Shown here one piece after another: positions 55,008-64,000 of a DNA stretch of 64,000 nucleotides; the stretch's first letter is position 1, and every line of letters starts with the position of its first letter. The notes beneath the pieces are model-generated. The model saw only the letters and a list, made by a program, of their open reading frames with translations. It did not search any database and was not told where the DNA came from. The stretch covers positions 198,924 through 262,923 of the forward strand of contig SCRT01000005.1 in NCBI GenBank assembly GCA_004298465.1, in the 5' to 3' direction. The translations under genes and the position numbers were made by a program. This DNA is from Nevskiaceae bacterium (GTDB lineage Bacteria > Pseudomonadota > Gammaproteobacteria > Nevskiales > Nevskiaceae).

Positions 55008-55051
55008 TTTCTAATCCTGAAACGGTGCATCCAAAAACCTGGAGCCAATCG

Positions 55052-55249
55052 TCAAATCTGTTCGATGCGCAGCATGAATGCGGCCTTCCGCACCATTCCC
55101 ATGGCTGCATCTGTCGCGACAAGCTCGACGGTCTGGTGCATGCGCTTGAGGCCGAGACCCGCTATGCACCGCTGATGAACCGGCAACCGGCCGGCCAGAC
55201 TCTTGATCAGCGTGACGCGCACGCGCCCTGGGGAAGTATTCTTGACCAT
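55052..55249 (-). CDS. rpmD: 50S ribosomal protein L30
   Basis: The 65-residue product has VRVTLIKSLAGRLPVHQRCI and GLGLKRMHQTVEL, the L30 signature, between rpsE and rplO. It is a small late-assembly 50S protein. Confidence 0.95.
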   Translation of the reverse strand: MVKNTSPGRVRVTLIKSLAGRLPVHQRCIAGLGLKRMHQTVELVATDAAMGMVRKAAFMLRIEQI

Positions 55250-55276
55250 GAACGCACCTTGTTGAGTTTTTTTCGA

Positions 55277-55789
55277 TCAGCCCAGGATTTCTTCGACCGT
55301 CTTGCCGCGTTTCGCAGCAATCTCGGATGGCAGATTCATTCCGCGCAGTGCCGCAATCGTCGCCCGCACGAGATTGATCGGATTGCGTGAACCGAAGGAC
55401 TTGGCCAGCACGTTCTGCACCCCGGCCACTTCAAAGACAGCGCGCATCGCGCCGCCCGCAATCACGCCCGTACCTGCTCCGGCGGGCCGCATGAAAACGC
55501 GTGTTGCGCCGTGCGTCCCCCAGATCTCGTGCTGGATAGTCTGCTCACGCATGGCCACCGAGACCATGTTCTTTCGAGCTTTTTCCATCGCCTTCTGAAT
55601 CGCCTGGGGAACTTCGCGCGCCTTGCCGTAACCGAAGCCAACGCGCCCCGCCCCGTCCCCGACAACCGTCAGGGCAGTAAAGCCGAATTGCTTGCCGCCC
55701 TTGACGACTTTCGCAACGCGATTGACGGAAACCAGCTTCTCTTTAAAGTCGCCGTTTTGCGCGTCTTCGGAATGAGTCCTGTTCGCCAT
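55277..55789 (-). CDS. rpsE: 30S ribosomal protein S5
   Basis: The 170-residue protein has [20 protein letters not shown] near residue 23 and [20 protein letters not shown] near 103, typical of the dsRNA-binding and S5 C-terminal domains. It helps decoding fidelity. Confidence 0.98.
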   Translation of the reverse strand: MANRTHSEDAQNGDFKEKLVSVNRVAKVVKGGKQFGFTALTVVGDGAGRVGFGYGKAREVPQAIQKAMEKARKNMVSVAMREQTIQHEIWGTHGATRVFMRPAGAGTGVIAGGAMRAVFEVAGVQNVLAKSFGSRNPINLVRATIAALRGMNLPSEIAAKRGKTVEEILG

Positions 55790-55792
55790 AGC

Positions 55793-56149
55793 TTAAAACT
55801 CCAGTCCGCCTGCGCGCGCCGCATCGGCCAATGCCTGGACGCGACCATGATATTTGTAACCCGAACGATCGAAAGCAACGCGCGTGATGCCCGCCGCCTT
55901 GGCGCGCTCCGCAAGGGTCGCCCCGACTTTCTTCGCAGCCTCGACATTGCCGGTTCCGTTCAAACCTTCACGCACGGCATTCTCAAGCGTCGATACGGAC
56001 ACCAGCGTATGCGCAGCATCCGCCGCAATGATCTGGGCGTAGATGTGCTGGCTCGTACGATGCACGGTCAACCGCTGAACTCCGAGCTCGTGGATCTTGG
56101 CACGTGCGCGCCTGGCGCGCCGCATGCGTGAAATGGTCTTCTTGTGCAT
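55793..56149 (-). CDS. rplR: 50S ribosomal protein L18
   Basis: The 118-residue product has [20 protein letters not shown] at the N-terminus and [20 protein letters not shown] near the end. It binds 5S rRNA together with L5. It lies 3 bp before rpsE. Confidence 0.97.
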   Translation of the reverse strand: MHKKTISRMRRARRARAKIHELGVQRLTVHRTSQHIYAQIIAADAAHTLVSVSTLENAVREGLNGTGNVEAAKKVGATLAERAKAAGITRVAFDRSGYKYHGRVQALADAARAGGLEF

Positions 56150-56168
56150 AGTCTTTCTCGCCGTCCGA

Positions 56169-56699
56169 TTACTTCTTCTTCGCTTCCTTCATCACAACAT
56201 GCTCGTCGACATAACGAACGCCCTTGCCCTTGTAGGGTTCCGGAGGGCGAAAACGACGAATGTTGGCAGCGACCTGGCCCACCATGTGGCGATCCGCACC
56301 CTTGACGACAATTTCCGTCTGGCTCGGCGTGTCGATCTGGATTCCTTCCGGGACAACAAATTCGACCGGATGGGAAAAGCCCAACGACAGGTTGAGCTTC
56401 TTGCCCTGCGCCTGTGCGCGATAACCGACGCCCACGAGTGCAAGCCGTTTTTCGAACGTCTTGCCAATGCCGTGCACCATGTTGCTCAAGTGGGCACGCA
56501 TGGTGCCACCGATCGCCGGGCCTGCCGTGCTGTTGTCGACATCGATCCACGCCTGGCCGGCTTCCACTCGCACAGCCACGCCAGAAGGCAGCGGGACTGA
56601 CAGCGAACCCTTGCCACCTTTCACGGTGAGCAAGCCGTGCTCCGTCTTCACTTCGATACCCGCCGGCAATGTCACCGGCATGTGTTGAATGCGTCCCAT
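56169..56699 (-). CDS. rplF: 50S ribosomal protein L6
   Basis: The 176-residue product begins [20 protein letters not shown] and ends with the L6 signature [20 protein letters not shown]. It binds 23S rRNA near the factor-binding site. Confidence 0.98.
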   Translation of the reverse strand: MGRIQHMPVTLPAGIEVKTEHGLLTVKGGKGSLSVPLPSGVAVRVEAGQAWIDVDNSTAGPAIGGTMRAHLSNMVHGIGKTFEKRLALVGVGYRAQAQGKKLNLSLGFSHPVEFVVPEGIQIDTPSQTEIVVKGADRHMVGQVAANIRRFRPPEPYKGKGVRYVDEHVVMKEAKKK

Positions 56700-56708
56700 A
56701 TCAGATTC

Positions 56709-57104
56709 TCACGCCACCCGACAGATGATCTCGCCGCCGACCCCGTCGGCACGGGCCTGACGGTCGCTCAGCAAGCCCTTGGAGGTCGAAACGATGACAA
56801 CGCCCAACCCACCCAGCACGCGTGGCAGATCCTCGCAACGCTTATAAATACGCAAGGAAGGCTTGCTGACACGTTCCAGGCGGTCTATGACCGGCTTGCC
56901 TTCGAAGTACTTGAGATCAACCACGATCGTGTGCTTGACGCCTTCCGCCGTAACACGAAAATCGCTGATGTAGCCCTCGTCCTTGAGAAGTTGCGCGATG
57001 GCGGCCTTCTGCTTGGAACTCGGTGACACGATCTGCTTCTTGTGCGCGGCCTGCGCATTGCGGATGCGGGTCAGGAAATCACCGATTGAATCACTCATGC
57101 TCAT
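56709..57104 (-). CDS. rpsH: 30S ribosomal protein S8
   Basis: The 131-residue protein starts with [20 protein letters not shown] and has [20 protein letters not shown] before the C-terminus. In enterobacteria S8 represses the spc operon; this was not examined here. Confidence 0.98.
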   Translation of the reverse strand: MSMSDSIGDFLTRIRNAQAAHKKQIVSPSSKQKAAIAQLLKDEGYISDFRVTAEGVKHTIVVDLKYFEGKPVIDRLERVSKPSLRIYKRCEDLPRVLGGLGVVIVSTSKGLLSDRQARADGVGGEIICRVA

Positions 57105-57115
57105 CGTATTAGTCC

Positions 57116-57421
57116 TTACCAGCTGGCCAGCTTCAAACCGGGGATTTCACCCCGCATCGCGGTTTCACGCAGTTTCGTGCGAGCCAGCTTGAACTTGCGA
57201 TAGACACCGCGAGGCCGACCGGTGATGGAGCAACGATTGCGCTGACGGCTGGGCGACGAATCGCGCGGCAGACTGGCAAGCGCGACGATTGCCGCACTCT
57301 TTTCTTCGTAACCGATATTCTGGTCGCTGATCTTGGCCTTGAGCGCCTTGCGCTTGGCAGCATACTTCTTCGCCAGCCCGGCGCGGCGCTTTTCACGCTC
57401 AATCATGCTTTGTTTAGCCAT
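57116..57421 (-). CDS. rpsN: 30S ribosomal protein S14
   Basis: The 101-residue product is the long zinc-free S14 form, beginning [20 protein letters not shown] and ending [37 protein letters not shown] is the conserved core. Confidence 0.98.
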   Translation of the reverse strand: MAKQSMIEREKRRAGLAKKYAAKRKALKAKISDQNIGYEEKSAAIVALASLPRDSSPSRQRNRCSITGRPRGVYRKFKLARTKLRETAMRGEIPGLKLASW

Positions 57422-57436
57422 TGTTCGTTCCTGAAC

Positions 57437-57976
57437 TTATTTACGAAACGGAAATGAGAATGCATCCAGCAGACGGCGACCTTCAGCATCCGTGCGTGCC
57501 GTCGTGGTCAGCGTGATGTTCATGCCCCGCAGGGCATCAATCTTGTCGTACTCGATTTCCGGGAAGATGATCTGCTCGGTAATGCCAAAATTGTAGTTGC
57601 CACTGCCATCGAAACCACGTGGATTCAACCCGCGAAAGTCACGGATGCGCGGCAGTGCGATATTGATCAGGCGTTCAAGGAATTCATACATGCGGTCACC
57701 GCGTAGCGTGACCTTGACGCCAACGGGATAATCCTCGCGAACCTTGAAGCTCGCAACCGAGATGCGCGCCAGTGTGACGATGGGTTTCTGTCCCGCAATC
57801 GCCGTCATGTCCGCAACCGCATTGTCCATGACTTTGCGATCGGTCGTGGCCTCACCCACCCCCATGTTCAGGGTGATCTTTGCGACCCGTGGTACAGCCA
57901 TGATATTGCAGCCCAGCTCTTCGTGAAGAGCCGGCGCGATCTTTTCGCGGTAATAGGTTTTCAGATTTGCTGCCAT
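57437..57976 (-). CDS. rplE: 50S ribosomal protein L5
   Basis: The start at 57976 ([20 protein letters not shown]) gives the usual 179 residues; an upstream ATG adds residues not seen in the family. Conserved parts are [20 protein letters not shown] and [20 protein letters not shown]. It binds 5S rRNA and the P-site tRNA. Confidence 0.97.
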   Translation of the reverse strand: MAANLKTYYREKIAPALHEELGCNIMAVPRVAKITLNMGVGEATTDRKVMDNAVADMTAIAGQKPIVTLARISVASFKVREDYPVGVKVTLRGDRMYEFLERLINIALPRIRDFRGLNPRGFDGSGNYNFGITEQIIFPEIEYDKIDALRGMNITLTTTARTDAEGRRLLDAFSFPFRK

Positions 57977-58014
57977 TGATTGTCTCCGAAGCGTTCCTGC
58001 AAGCGCCAAACGCT

Positions 58015-58353
58015 TCAGTGATCGACGACGTCTTGAGTGGATTTGAAGAACCGCACCTTCCGCGCCTGGTCACCTTCGCCGACATCACGGAAGCCCACGC
58101 GGTCTGCTCCGCCCTTGCCATCGTTCTTCTGCGGATTCCAGAGCGCGACGTTGGACACGTCAAGCGCCATTTCCTTGTCGACGATGCCGCCGGGCACACC
58201 GGCATTGGGATTGCCTTTCTGGTGCTTCTTCACCAGGTTGATGCCACTGACGACGAGCTGCGTCCGGCCCACCATCCGATCGACCGTTCCACGCCGCCCC
58301 TTGTCCTTGCCGGTCAGCACCACAACCTCATCACCCTTTCGGACCTTCATCAT
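58015..58353 (-). CDS. rplX: 50S ribosomal protein L24
   Basis: The start is placed at the ATG at 58353 ([20 protein letters not shown]), behind an AGGAG site, giving 112 residues; the frame continues upstream into rplN. KOW-type [13 protein letters not shown] is visible. It initiates 50S assembly. Confidence 0.95.
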   Translation of the reverse strand: MMKVRKGDEVVVLTGKDKGRRGTVDRMVGRTQLVVSGINLVKKHQKGNPNAGVPGGIVDKEMALDVSNVALWNPQKNDGKGGADRVGFRDVGEGDQARKVRFFKSTQDVVDH

Positions 58354-58366
58354 TCCGATTCTCCTG

Positions 58367-58732
58367 TCACAGAACTTCAGGGGCAAGCGAAATGATGCGC
58401 ATGAAACGGTCACGCAGTTCTCGCGTCACCGGTCCAAAGATACGCGTCCCGATCGGTTCCAGCTTGTTCGTAAGCAATACCGCTGCATTGTTGTCGAAGC
58501 GAATCACGGAACCATCGGGCCGACGCACACCTTTGCGGGTACGCACGACGACGGCGTCATGAACTTCGCCTTTCTTGACCTTTCCGCGCGGAATGGCATC
58601 CTTGATCGTCACCTTGACGATATCGCCGATTCCGGCATAGCGGCGGTGCGTACTGCCCGCCACACGGATGACCAGCATCCGCTTGGCGCCGCTGTTGTCT
58701 GCCGCCAGGAGCGTGGATTCCTGCTGAATCAT
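58367..58732 (-). CDS. rplN: 50S ribosomal protein L14
   Basis: The 121-residue product begins [20 protein letters not shown] and has [20 protein letters not shown]. It forms the intersubunit bridge region. Its ATG overlaps the rpsQ stop, so the S10 and spc operons run together without a gap. Confidence 0.98.
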   Translation of the reverse strand: MIQQESTLLAADNSGAKRMLVIRVAGSTHRRYAGIGDIVKVTIKDAIPRGKVKKGEVHDAVVVRTRKGVRRPDGSVIRFDNNAAVLLTNKLEPIGTRIFGPVTRELRDRFMRIISLAPEVL

Positions 58733-59025
58733 GCCTGTTCTCCTGCGCCTTGCGCCCGCTCAAGGATCTCGGCCAGACGGAAGAACTTCGTACGCGAGAT
58801 CGGACGCGTCTCGATGATCGCGACGCGGTCCCCATCGTGGCATTCGTTGTTCTCGTCGTGCGCGTGAAGGCGCGAACTCTTGCGAACATACTTGCCGTAG
58901 ATCGGATGACGCACGCGCCGCTCAACCAGCACCGTGATGCTCTTGTCGCCCTTGGTGCTCACGACCATACCGACGATCGGATGCTTGATTTTTTCGGCGC
59001 TCGCTGGCGCTTGTTCGTTTGTCAT
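58729..59025 (-). CDS. rpsQ: 30S ribosomal protein S17
   Basis: The 98-residue product has [20 protein letters not shown] and [20 protein letters not shown], the S17 core, with a slightly long acidic N-terminus ([12 protein letters not shown]). It is the last S10-operon gene. Confidence 0.97.
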   Translation of the reverse strand: MTNEQAPASAEKIKHPIVGMVVSTKGDKSITVLVERRVRHPIYGKYVRKSSRLHAHDENNECHDGDRVAIIETRPISRTKFFRLAEILERAQGAGEQA

Positions 59026-59225
59026 GCTTTCGCCTGCTGACGCATCAACGTTTTGACGTTGGCAATCTTCAGTCGCGTCTCCGCGACCAGATGGTTCTTC
59101 GTGAGCTGCCCCATGCTCAACTGCATGCGTAGCGAGAATTGCTCACGACACAATGCCCCCAGTTCCGCCTTCAACGCGGCGGTGTCCTTGCCGCGCAATC
59201 CAGTTAAATAAGTCGCGCTTTTCAT
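59022..59225 (-). CDS. rpmC: 50S ribosomal protein L29
   Basis: The ATG at 59225 overlaps the rplP stop as TGATG, giving 67 residues. [20 protein letters not shown] and [14 protein letters not shown] are typical. L29 lies at the nascent-chain exit and helps bind trigger factor and SRP. Confidence 0.95.
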   Translation of the reverse strand: MKSATYLTGLRGKDTAALKAELGALCREQFSLRMQLSMGQLTKNHLVAETRLKIANVKTLMRQQAKA

Positions 59226-59638
59226 CACATCACCACGCGTTCGACAAAAGTTGTCTTGACGGGCAGCTTGGCTGCAGCAAGGCGGAACGCTTCGCGCGCT
59301 GTGGTTTCATCCACACCCTCAAGTTCATAAAGCATGGCACCGGGCTGAATCTTGGCAACCCACCATTCCACGTTGCCCTTGCCAGAGCCCATGCGGACTT
59401 CAAGAGGTTTGCGCGTGATCGGGACATCCGGGAAAATGCGAATCCACATCTTTCCGCCGCGCTTGATGTATCGCGTAATGCAGCGCCGAGCGGCCTCGAT
59501 CTGTCGGGCCGTGATTTGCCCGCGCGAAATCGACTTCAGGCCGTATTCGCCGAAGCTGACCCGGTTGCCGTTCTGCGCAAGCCCACGGTTGTGACCGCGT
59601 TGCTGCTTTCTGAATTTTGTTCGTTTTGGCTGCATCAT
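59225..59638 (-). CDS. rplP: 50S ribosomal protein L16
   Basis: The 137-residue product begins [20 protein letters not shown] and has [20 protein letters not shown] and [20 protein letters not shown]. It organises the A-site tRNA elbow region of the 50S. A second ATG one codon later is possible. Confidence 0.98.
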   Translation of the reverse strand: MMQPKRTKFRKQQRGHNRGLAQNGNRVSFGEYGLKSISRGQITARQIEAARRCITRYIKRGGKMWIRIFPDVPITRKPLEVRMGSGKGNVEWWVAKIQPGAMLYELEGVDETTAREAFRLAAAKLPVKTTFVERVVM

Positions 59639-59672
59639 GGCAGCTGACTCCTAGATCGGTCCGTATCCACAC

Positions 59673-60353
59673 TCATGCGACGGCAGGCTTTGCCGCATCC
59701 TCAGCGCGCGAATCGACGCTGAAGACTTCACCGCTGTACACCCAGACTTTCACGCCGATGATGCCGTACGTTGTCTTGGCCTCTGAAATCGCGTAGTCGA
59801 CTTTCGCCCGCAGCGTATGCAGCGGAACCCGCCCCTCTCGATACCACTCGGAACGGGCGATCTCCGCGCCATTGAGACGGCCACCCACCTGCACCTTGAT
59901 ACCACCCGCACCAAGACGCATTGCATTTGTGACCGCCCGGCGCATTGCGCGGCGAAACATGATGCGTCGTTCAAGCTGCTGGGCGATGTTGTCGGCAACC
60001 AGCTTGGCGTCAAGTTCCGGCTTGCGGATTTCCTCGACCGCGATGTGGATCTGTCCAGCAGACAAGCCAGCCAGATTAGCCACCTGCGCCTTGAGACGGT
60101 CGATATCCTCGCCCTTCTTGCCGATGACGATACCCGGGCGCGCCGTGTGAATCGTAATACGCAACGACTTTGCGGGACGTTCGATCGTGATCTTCGACAC
60201 CGACGCCTGCGCCAACTTGGTCGTGAGGAACCCACGAACCTTGATGTCGTTCGTCAGGTTCTGCGCATACTCACCGCGCTCCGCATACCAATTCGAAGTC
60301 CACGGTGTCGTGATTCCCAGTCGGAAGCCATACGGATTGATTTTGTGACCCAT
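59673..60353 (-). CDS. rpsC: 30S ribosomal protein S3
   Basis: The 226-residue protein begins [20 protein letters not shown], has the KH motif ([20 protein letters not shown]) near residue 75, and [20 protein letters not shown] near 190. It guards the mRNA entry tunnel. Confidence 0.98.
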   Translation of the reverse strand: MGHKINPYGFRLGITTPWTSNWYAERGEYAQNLTNDIKVRGFLTTKLAQASVSKITIERPAKSLRITIHTARPGIVIGKKGEDIDRLKAQVANLAGLSAGQIHIAVEEIRKPELDAKLVADNIAQQLERRIMFRRAMRRAVTNAMRLGAGGIKVQVGGRLNGAEIARSEWYREGRVPLHTLRAKVDYAISEAKTTYGIIGVKVWVYSGEVFSVDSRAEDAAKPAVA

Positions 60354-60373
60354 TGCTTAGCTCCTGCGTGCCG

Positions 60374-60706
60374 TTAGCGGTCTGCAACCCGCACCGTGAT
60401 ATGGCTGGTGCGCTTCAGGATGCGGTCCGCCCGACCTTTCGCGCGCGGGCTCGTCCGCTTCATGGTCGGCCCTTGGTCGACAAGGATTTCCGCGACGCGA
60501 AGTTCATCCACATCCGCACCTTCATTGTTTTCCGCATTGGCAATCGCGGATTCCAGCACCTTGCGCAACACGTGCGCGGCATCGGACGGCGCAAATCGCA
60601 GCAGCGCCAACGCGTGCTCGACAGAACGCCCGCGAATCTGGTCGGCAACGAGACGCGCTTTCTGCGGCGAAAGGCGAACGAAGCGGAGAATAGCTTTACT
60701 TTCCAT
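60374..60706 (-). CDS. rplV: 50S ribosomal protein L22
   Basis: The 110-residue product has [20 protein letters not shown] and the exit-tunnel hairpin region [20 protein letters not shown], where macrolide-resistance mutations can occur. No unusual residue was noted. Confidence 0.98.
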   Translation of the reverse strand: MESKAILRFVRLSPQKARLVADQIRGRSVEHALALLRFAPSDAAHVLRKVLESAIANAENNEGADVDELRVAEILVDQGPTMKRTSPRAKGRADRILKRTSHITVRVADR

Positions 60707-60723
60707 GATGTCGTTTCCGCCTT

Positions 60724-61002
60724 TTATGCGCCAGCGGTCTTCTTGTCGCCGGTATGGCCCTTGAACGTACGCGTGGGTGCAAACTCACCCAACTTGTGTC
60801 CGATCATGTTCTCACTCACAAACACCGGCACGTGCAAGCGACCGTTATGGATCTGCAGCGTCAGGCCGATCATGTCCGGCGTCACCATGGAGCGTCGCGA
60901 CCAGGTCTTGATTGGCTTCTTCACTCGGCTCTTCAGCGCTTCGGCGACCTTCTTTGCCAAATGCTGATCCACGAACGGGCCTTTTTTAATAGAACGAGGC
61001 AT
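60724..61002 (-). CDS. rpsS: 30S ribosomal protein S19
   Basis: The 92-residue product begins [20 protein letters not shown] and has the C-terminal [19 protein letters not shown]. It binds the head of the 30S with S13. Confidence 0.98.
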   Translation of the reverse strand: MPRSIKKGPFVDQHLAKKVAEALKSRVKKPIKTWSRRSMVTPDMIGLTLQIHNGRLHVPVFVSENMIGHKLGEFAPTRTFKGHTGDKKTAGA

Positions 61003-61014
61003 TGAATTCTCGGC

Positions 61015-61845
61015 TTACTTCTTGTGGCGACTACGGACGATAAACCGCTGGGTCCGCTTGTTGTTGCGGGTGCGCAGGCCTTTTGCCTTCTGACCCCAGG
61101 GCGATACCGGATGCGGATTACCCTGTCCGGACTTACCTTCACCACCGCCATGGGGATGATCCACCGGGTTCATCACGACGCCACGTACCGTCGGCCGAAT
61201 ACCCTTCCAGCGTTTTGCGCCGGCCTTGCCATAGGACCGCAGATTGTGCTCACCGTTGCCGACCTCACCCAGCGTCGCCCGGCACAGCACATGAACCTTG
61301 CGCATTTCACCAGAACGCAACCGCAGCGTGGCGTAATCACCCTCACGGGCAACGAGCTGTACACCAGCTCCAGCGCTGCGAGCGAGCTGAGCACCCTTGC
61401 CGATCCGCAATTCCACGCAGTGAATGGTGGAACCCACGGGGATATTGCGCAGTGGCAGTGAATTACCCGGCTTCAACGGGGCTTCCGCACCCGACTGCAC
61501 GGTCGACCCCACTTCGAGGCCGCGCGGCGCGATGATGTAACGCCGTTCACCATCCACATACAACAACAGGGCAATGCGTGCGCTGCGATTGGGATCGTAT
61601 TCGATGCGCTCAACCCGCGCCGCGACCCCGTCTTTTGCTCGCTTGAAATCAATCAGACGGTAGTGCCGTTTCTGGCCACCACCACGCTGACGCGTCGTGA
61701 TGTGGCCATGGTTGTTGCGTCCACCGGTATTGCTCTTCGACTCAACGAGCGCCGCATGCGGGCGTCCCTTGTGAAGCTCGGGAGTCAACTGGCGAACCAG
61801 ATGCCTGCGTCCTGGCGAAGTCGGTTTACACTTTTGCAATGACAT
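61015..61845 (-). CDS. rplB: 50S ribosomal protein L2
   Basis: The 276-residue protein has [20 protein letters not shown] near residue 37 and [20 protein letters not shown] near 226, which contains the histidine linked to peptidyl transfer. It is a primary 23S rRNA binder. Confidence 0.98.
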   Translation of the reverse strand: MSLQKCKPTSPGRRHLVRQLTPELHKGRPHAALVESKSNTGGRNNHGHITTRQRGGGQKRHYRLIDFKRAKDGVAARVERIEYDPNRSARIALLLYVDGERRYIIAPRGLEVGSTVQSGAEAPLKPGNSLPLRNIPVGSTIHCVELRIGKGAQLARSAGAGVQLVAREGDYATLRLRSGEMRKVHVLCRATLGEVGNGEHNLRSYGKAGAKRWKGIRPTVRGVVMNPVDHPHGGGEGKSGQGNPHPVSPWGQKAKGLRTRNNKRTQRFIVRSRHKK

Positions 61846-61876
61846 TGTGTCTACTCAGTCTGATTGGGCGCGCAAC

Positions 61877-62194
61877 TCAGGCGCCCGCATTTCCGACCAG
61901 ATCGATCTGCTGGCCTTCGGCAAGCCGCACATAGGCCTTCTTCCAGTCCGACCGCCGCCCCAGCGTCCGCCCGAAACGGCGCGCCTTGCCCTTGACGATC
62001 AGCGTCTGCACGGATTTCACCTGCACGCTGAACAACAATTCCACCGCCTTCTTGACTTCGGCTTTGTCTGCATCACGCAAAACCTTGAAAACCGCGATGT
62101 TGTGTTTTTCCGCACTCCGCGTCGCCTTCTCCGAAACGAGCGGCGCCACGATGACCTGGTGCAGGCGTTCGCCGGCTACTGTGAGTTTACTCAT
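61877..62194 (-). CDS. rplW: 50S ribosomal protein L23
   Basis: The ATG at 62194 overlaps the rplD stop as ATGA, giving 105 residues. [19 protein letters not shown] and [19 protein letters not shown] are typical. L23 docks trigger factor at the tunnel exit. Confidence 0.97.
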   Translation of the reverse strand: MSKLTVAGERLHQVIVAPLVSEKATRSAEKHNIAVFKVLRDADKAEVKKAVELLFSVQVKSVQTLIVKGKARRFGRTLGRRSDWKKAYVRLAEGQQIDLVGNAGA

Positions 62195-62796
62195 GACAAC
62201 CAAGCCTCCAGCTTCTTGACGGCACCCGAGGTCACCAGCACTTGTTCGTGAGAAAGCAGTGCCACAGGATTCAGGCCCTCCACATCACAAACTGAAATCC
62301 CTTGTGCGTTGCGAGCGGCCAGATAAAGATTGCGATCGAAGGAATCCGTAACGACCAGCACATTCCGGACTTCCATAGCACCCAACTGCCCGATCAGCTT
62401 CTGGGTCTTGGGCTCGGCAACCTGCAGCGACTCGGCCACCAGCAGCAGCTCCCGCCGCGCCAGCTCGGAAATGATCGAGCGCATCGCTCCGCGATACATC
62501 TTGCGATTGACCTTTTGCGTGAAGTCGCGCGGCTTGGCAGCGAACGTCACACCACCACCGCGCCACAACGGGCTGCGGATGGAGCCTGCGCGAGCACGCC
62601 CGGTGCCCTTCTGCTTCCACGGCTTCTTGCCACCGCCGGATACTTCACCCTTGGTCTTCTGCGCCTTCGTGCCAGCACGCCCGGCGGCCTGGTAAGCCAC
62701 CACGACCTGGTGCACGAGGGCCTCGTTGTACGCGACGCCAAACACGCCATCGGCAAGCGAAATCGAACCCGCGCCGGCCTGCATCTTCATTTCCAT
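62191..62796 (-). CDS. rplD: 50S ribosomal protein L4
   Basis: The ATG at 62796 is 9 bp from a GGAG site and is preferred; an ATG at 62802 overlaps the rplC stop and is also possible. The product is 201 residues with [20 protein letters not shown] near residue 60 and [20 protein letters not shown]. In enterobacteria L4 also represses the S10 operon. Confidence 0.97.
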   Translation of the reverse strand: MEMKMQAGAGSISLADGVFGVAYNEALVHQVVVAYQAAGRAGTKAQKTKGEVSGGGKKPWKQKGTGRARAGSIRSPLWRGGGVTFAAKPRDFTQKVNRKMYRGAMRSIISELARRELLLVAESLQVAEPKTQKLIGQLGAMEVRNVLVVTDSFDRNLYLAARNAQGISVCDVEGLNPVALLSHEQVLVTSGAVKKLEAWLS

Positions 62797-62801
62797 GACC
62801 A

Positions 62802-63452
62802 TCAGCTCCGCGCTTTCATCTTGACGGCCGGGCGCACCACCACCTCGCCCCCCGTCTGTCCTGGCACAGCGCCCTTCACCATCAGCAGATTGCGTTCGGA
62901 ATCAACCTTGACGAGATCAAGATTCATGGTCGTCACGCGGCTATTGCCCATGTGTCCGGCCATCTTGAGTCCCTTCCAAACCTTTCCCGGCGTCTGACGC
63001 TGTCCGATGGAACCCGGCATGCGGTGAACCAGAGAGGCACCATGCGTTGCGCGTCCACCGCCGAAATTCCAGCGTTTCTGCACGCCCGCAAAGCCTTTAC
63101 CACGAGAAGTTCCGGTTACGTCGACGTGCTTGACGTCGGCAAATGCATCAACCCGGACTTCCGCCCCCAGTTCTGGCAGCACATCTTCAACCGTCTCGGC
63201 GCGCAATTCGCGCACGATCTTTCCGGCCGCCACACCCGATTTCTTGAAGTGCCCGATGGCAGGCTTGTTCAGACGCCCCTGCTTCACCTGCCCGGCCACG
63301 ATCTGTACGGCCGAATAGCCGTCAACAGCCAGGGTCTTGACTTGAGAGACACGGTTCGGCGCGCATTCAATCACCGTCACGGGAATCGATTCACCGGCTT
63401 CGGTGAAGACCCGCGTCATGCCCACTTTTCGCCCTACGATTCCGATCGCCAT
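62802..63452 (-). CDS. rplC: 50S ribosomal protein L3
   Basis: The 216-residue product begins [20 protein letters not shown] and has [20 protein letters not shown] and [20 protein letters not shown]. It lies next to the peptidyl transferase centre and starts 50S assembly. Confidence 0.98.
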   Translation of the reverse strand: MAIGIVGRKVGMTRVFTEAGESIPVTVIECAPNRVSQVKTLAVDGYSAVQIVAGQVKQGRLNKPAIGHFKKSGVAAGKIVRELRAETVEDVLPELGAEVRVDAFADVKHVDVTGTSRGKGFAGVQKRWNFGGGRATHGASLVHRMPGSIGQRQTPGKVWKGLKMAGHMGNSRVTTMNLDLVKVDSERNLLMVKGAVPGQTGGEVVVRPAVKMKARS

Positions 63453-63468
63453 GATCTAGTCCTCGTCC

Positions 63469-63786
63469 TCAGTTGACGCGAATCTGAACTTCGACGCCGG
63501 CAGGCAGGTCGAGTTTCGACAGCGCATCCACCGTTTTCTCTGTCGGATCAATGATCTGCATCAGACGCTTATGCGTGCGGATCTCGTATTGATCGCGGGC
63601 ATCCTTGTCCGCATGCGGCGAGATCAGGATCGTGTAACGCTCCTTGCGCGTCGGCAGCGGGATCGGACCGTGCACGACAGCGCCAGTGCGCTTCGCGGTC
63701 TCGACGATCTCACGAGCCGATTTGTCGATCAACCGATGATCGAACGCTTTGAGCCGAATACGAATCGATTGGCTATTCGCGGCCAT
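63469..63786 (-). CDS. rpsJ: 30S ribosomal protein S10
   Basis: The start at 63786 ([20 protein letters not shown]) gives 105 residues, close to the family norm; an upstream ATG adds four residues. [20 protein letters not shown] is diagnostic. S10 is the first gene of the S10 operon and also the NusE antitermination factor. Confidence 0.97.
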   Translation of the reverse strand: MAANSQSIRIRLKAFDHRLIDKSAREIVETAKRTGAVVHGPIPLPTRKERYTILISPHADKDARDQYEIRTHKRLMQIIDPTEKTVDALSKLDLPAGVEVQIRVN

Positions 63787-63851
63787 GCTTGCACTCAAGT
63801 CTTAAAGAACGGCCTGACAAACCTCATCAGGACCCGCAGGAAGGGGCGCGG

Positions 63852-63880
63852 ATTATAGGCCGCGCCCTGGTCTTATGCAA
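63852..63880 (-). promoter_or_regulatory. Promoter of the S10 operon
   Basis: On the minus strand TTGCAT (63875-63880) and a consensus TATAAT (63852-63857) are exactly 17 bp apart and point at rpsJ, whose start is 66 bp downstream of the -10. The -10 lies in the loop of the perfect stem GGGCGCGG/CCGCGCCC (63844-63851 and 63860-63867). Confidence 0.75.
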
Positions 63881-63903
63881 GCACCCACCCTTGGGGCGGG
63901 TGC
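63881..63903 (-). terminator. Possible terminator after tuf
   Basis: A stem formed by GCACCCGCCC and GGGTGGGTGC around CAA follows the tuf stop on the minus strand by 14 bp. There is no good T-run, so partial read-through into the S10 operon is likely. Confidence 0.4.
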
Positions 63904-63917
63904 GGGTACCGGGGGGA

Positions 63918-64000
63918 TCAGGCGAGGATCTTTGCCACCACGCCTGCGCCCACCGTGTGGCCACCTTCACGAATCGCGAAGCGCAGCCCTTGCTCCATCG
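63918..64000 (-). CDS. tuf: Elongation factor Tu, C-terminal end (runs off the window)
   Basis: The minus strand encodes MEQGLRFAIREGGHTVGAGV and VAKILA before the stop at 63918-63920, the universal C-terminus of EF-Tu. Only 27 residues lie in the window. It precedes rpsJ as in the str-S10 gene order. Confidence 0.95.
   Translation of the reverse strand, partial: MEQGLRFAIREGGHTVGAGVVAKILA

Overview
The window looks like chromosomal DNA of a GC-rich proteobacterium, most likely a gammaproteobacterium. The right third is a complete S10-spc-alpha ribosomal protein locus with rpmJ directly after secY and no infA between them. It is preceded by rather ordinary housekeeping genes (xerD-like recombinase, plsC-like acyltransferase, zapE, cyclophilin). 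The assignment to class is inference; no rRNA or tRNA gene is present to settle it.

Layout. Positions 1-2036 hold a minus-strand set: alpha/beta hydrolase, atypical SDR, and the start of an acyl-CoA thioesterase. At 2279 a plus-strand acyl-CoA synthetase gene begins with a TTG start. It is cut after codon 45 by a 39,502-bp Tn3-family transposon (2415-41916) and resumes at 41922. The element has 36-bp terminal inverted repeats (31 of 36 matching) and an exact 5-bp target duplication, ATACC. Joining the flanks restores the reading frame, so the insertion is directly legible. Its left end carries divergent tnpT-like (KfrA-type coiled coil) and tnpS-like (tyrosine recombinase) cointegrate-resolution genes, and its right end carries tnpA.

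Cargo of the transposon. (a) 5425-9643 is a Thoeris-type anti-phage locus: one SIR2-SLOG effector (thsA) with three different TIR genes. The second TIR gene is split by a 1,185-bp IS5-family element with a 4-bp TCAG duplication. (b) 10134-19551 holds a DMT transporter with a His-rich tail, a copper P-type ATPase with its MerR regulator and a small Cys/His-rich CopL-like protein, a TonB-dependent receptor, and an AraC regulator coupled to a fatty-acid hydroxylase-type enzyme. (c) 19285-37937 is an almost unbroken minus-strand run of 22 genes for periplasmic and outer-membrane copper handling. It includes a second CopL-like protein, a Met/His-tailed TolC-like protein, a multicopper oxidase, cytochrome c, DUF411, a rhodanese-adenylate cyclase fusion, EF-hand lipoproteins, CusCBA, a second MerR regulator, a MerC-like fusion and a thioredoxin-like protein. 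MerR/CueR-type dyad promoters precede the first gene of the run and the internal merR gene. Gene remnants (an RND pump C-terminus, a HEPN-motif C-terminus, and an unidentified frameshifted C-terminus next to tnpA) mark former junctions and show mosaic assembly.

Right of the transposon, 43485-49920 holds a MipA/OmpV-like protein, the XerD-like recombinase, the acyltransferase, zapE, a highly repetitive exported lipoprotein and cyclophilin. From 49943 to the end, on the minus strand, come rplQ, rpoA, rpsD, rpsK, rpsM, rpmJ, secY and the complete spc and S10 operons. A strong promoter lies ahead of rpsJ and the 3' end of tuf reaches the window edge. Functionally, one mobile element moves metal detoxification and a phage-defence locus together, at the cost of a fatty-acid activation gene.
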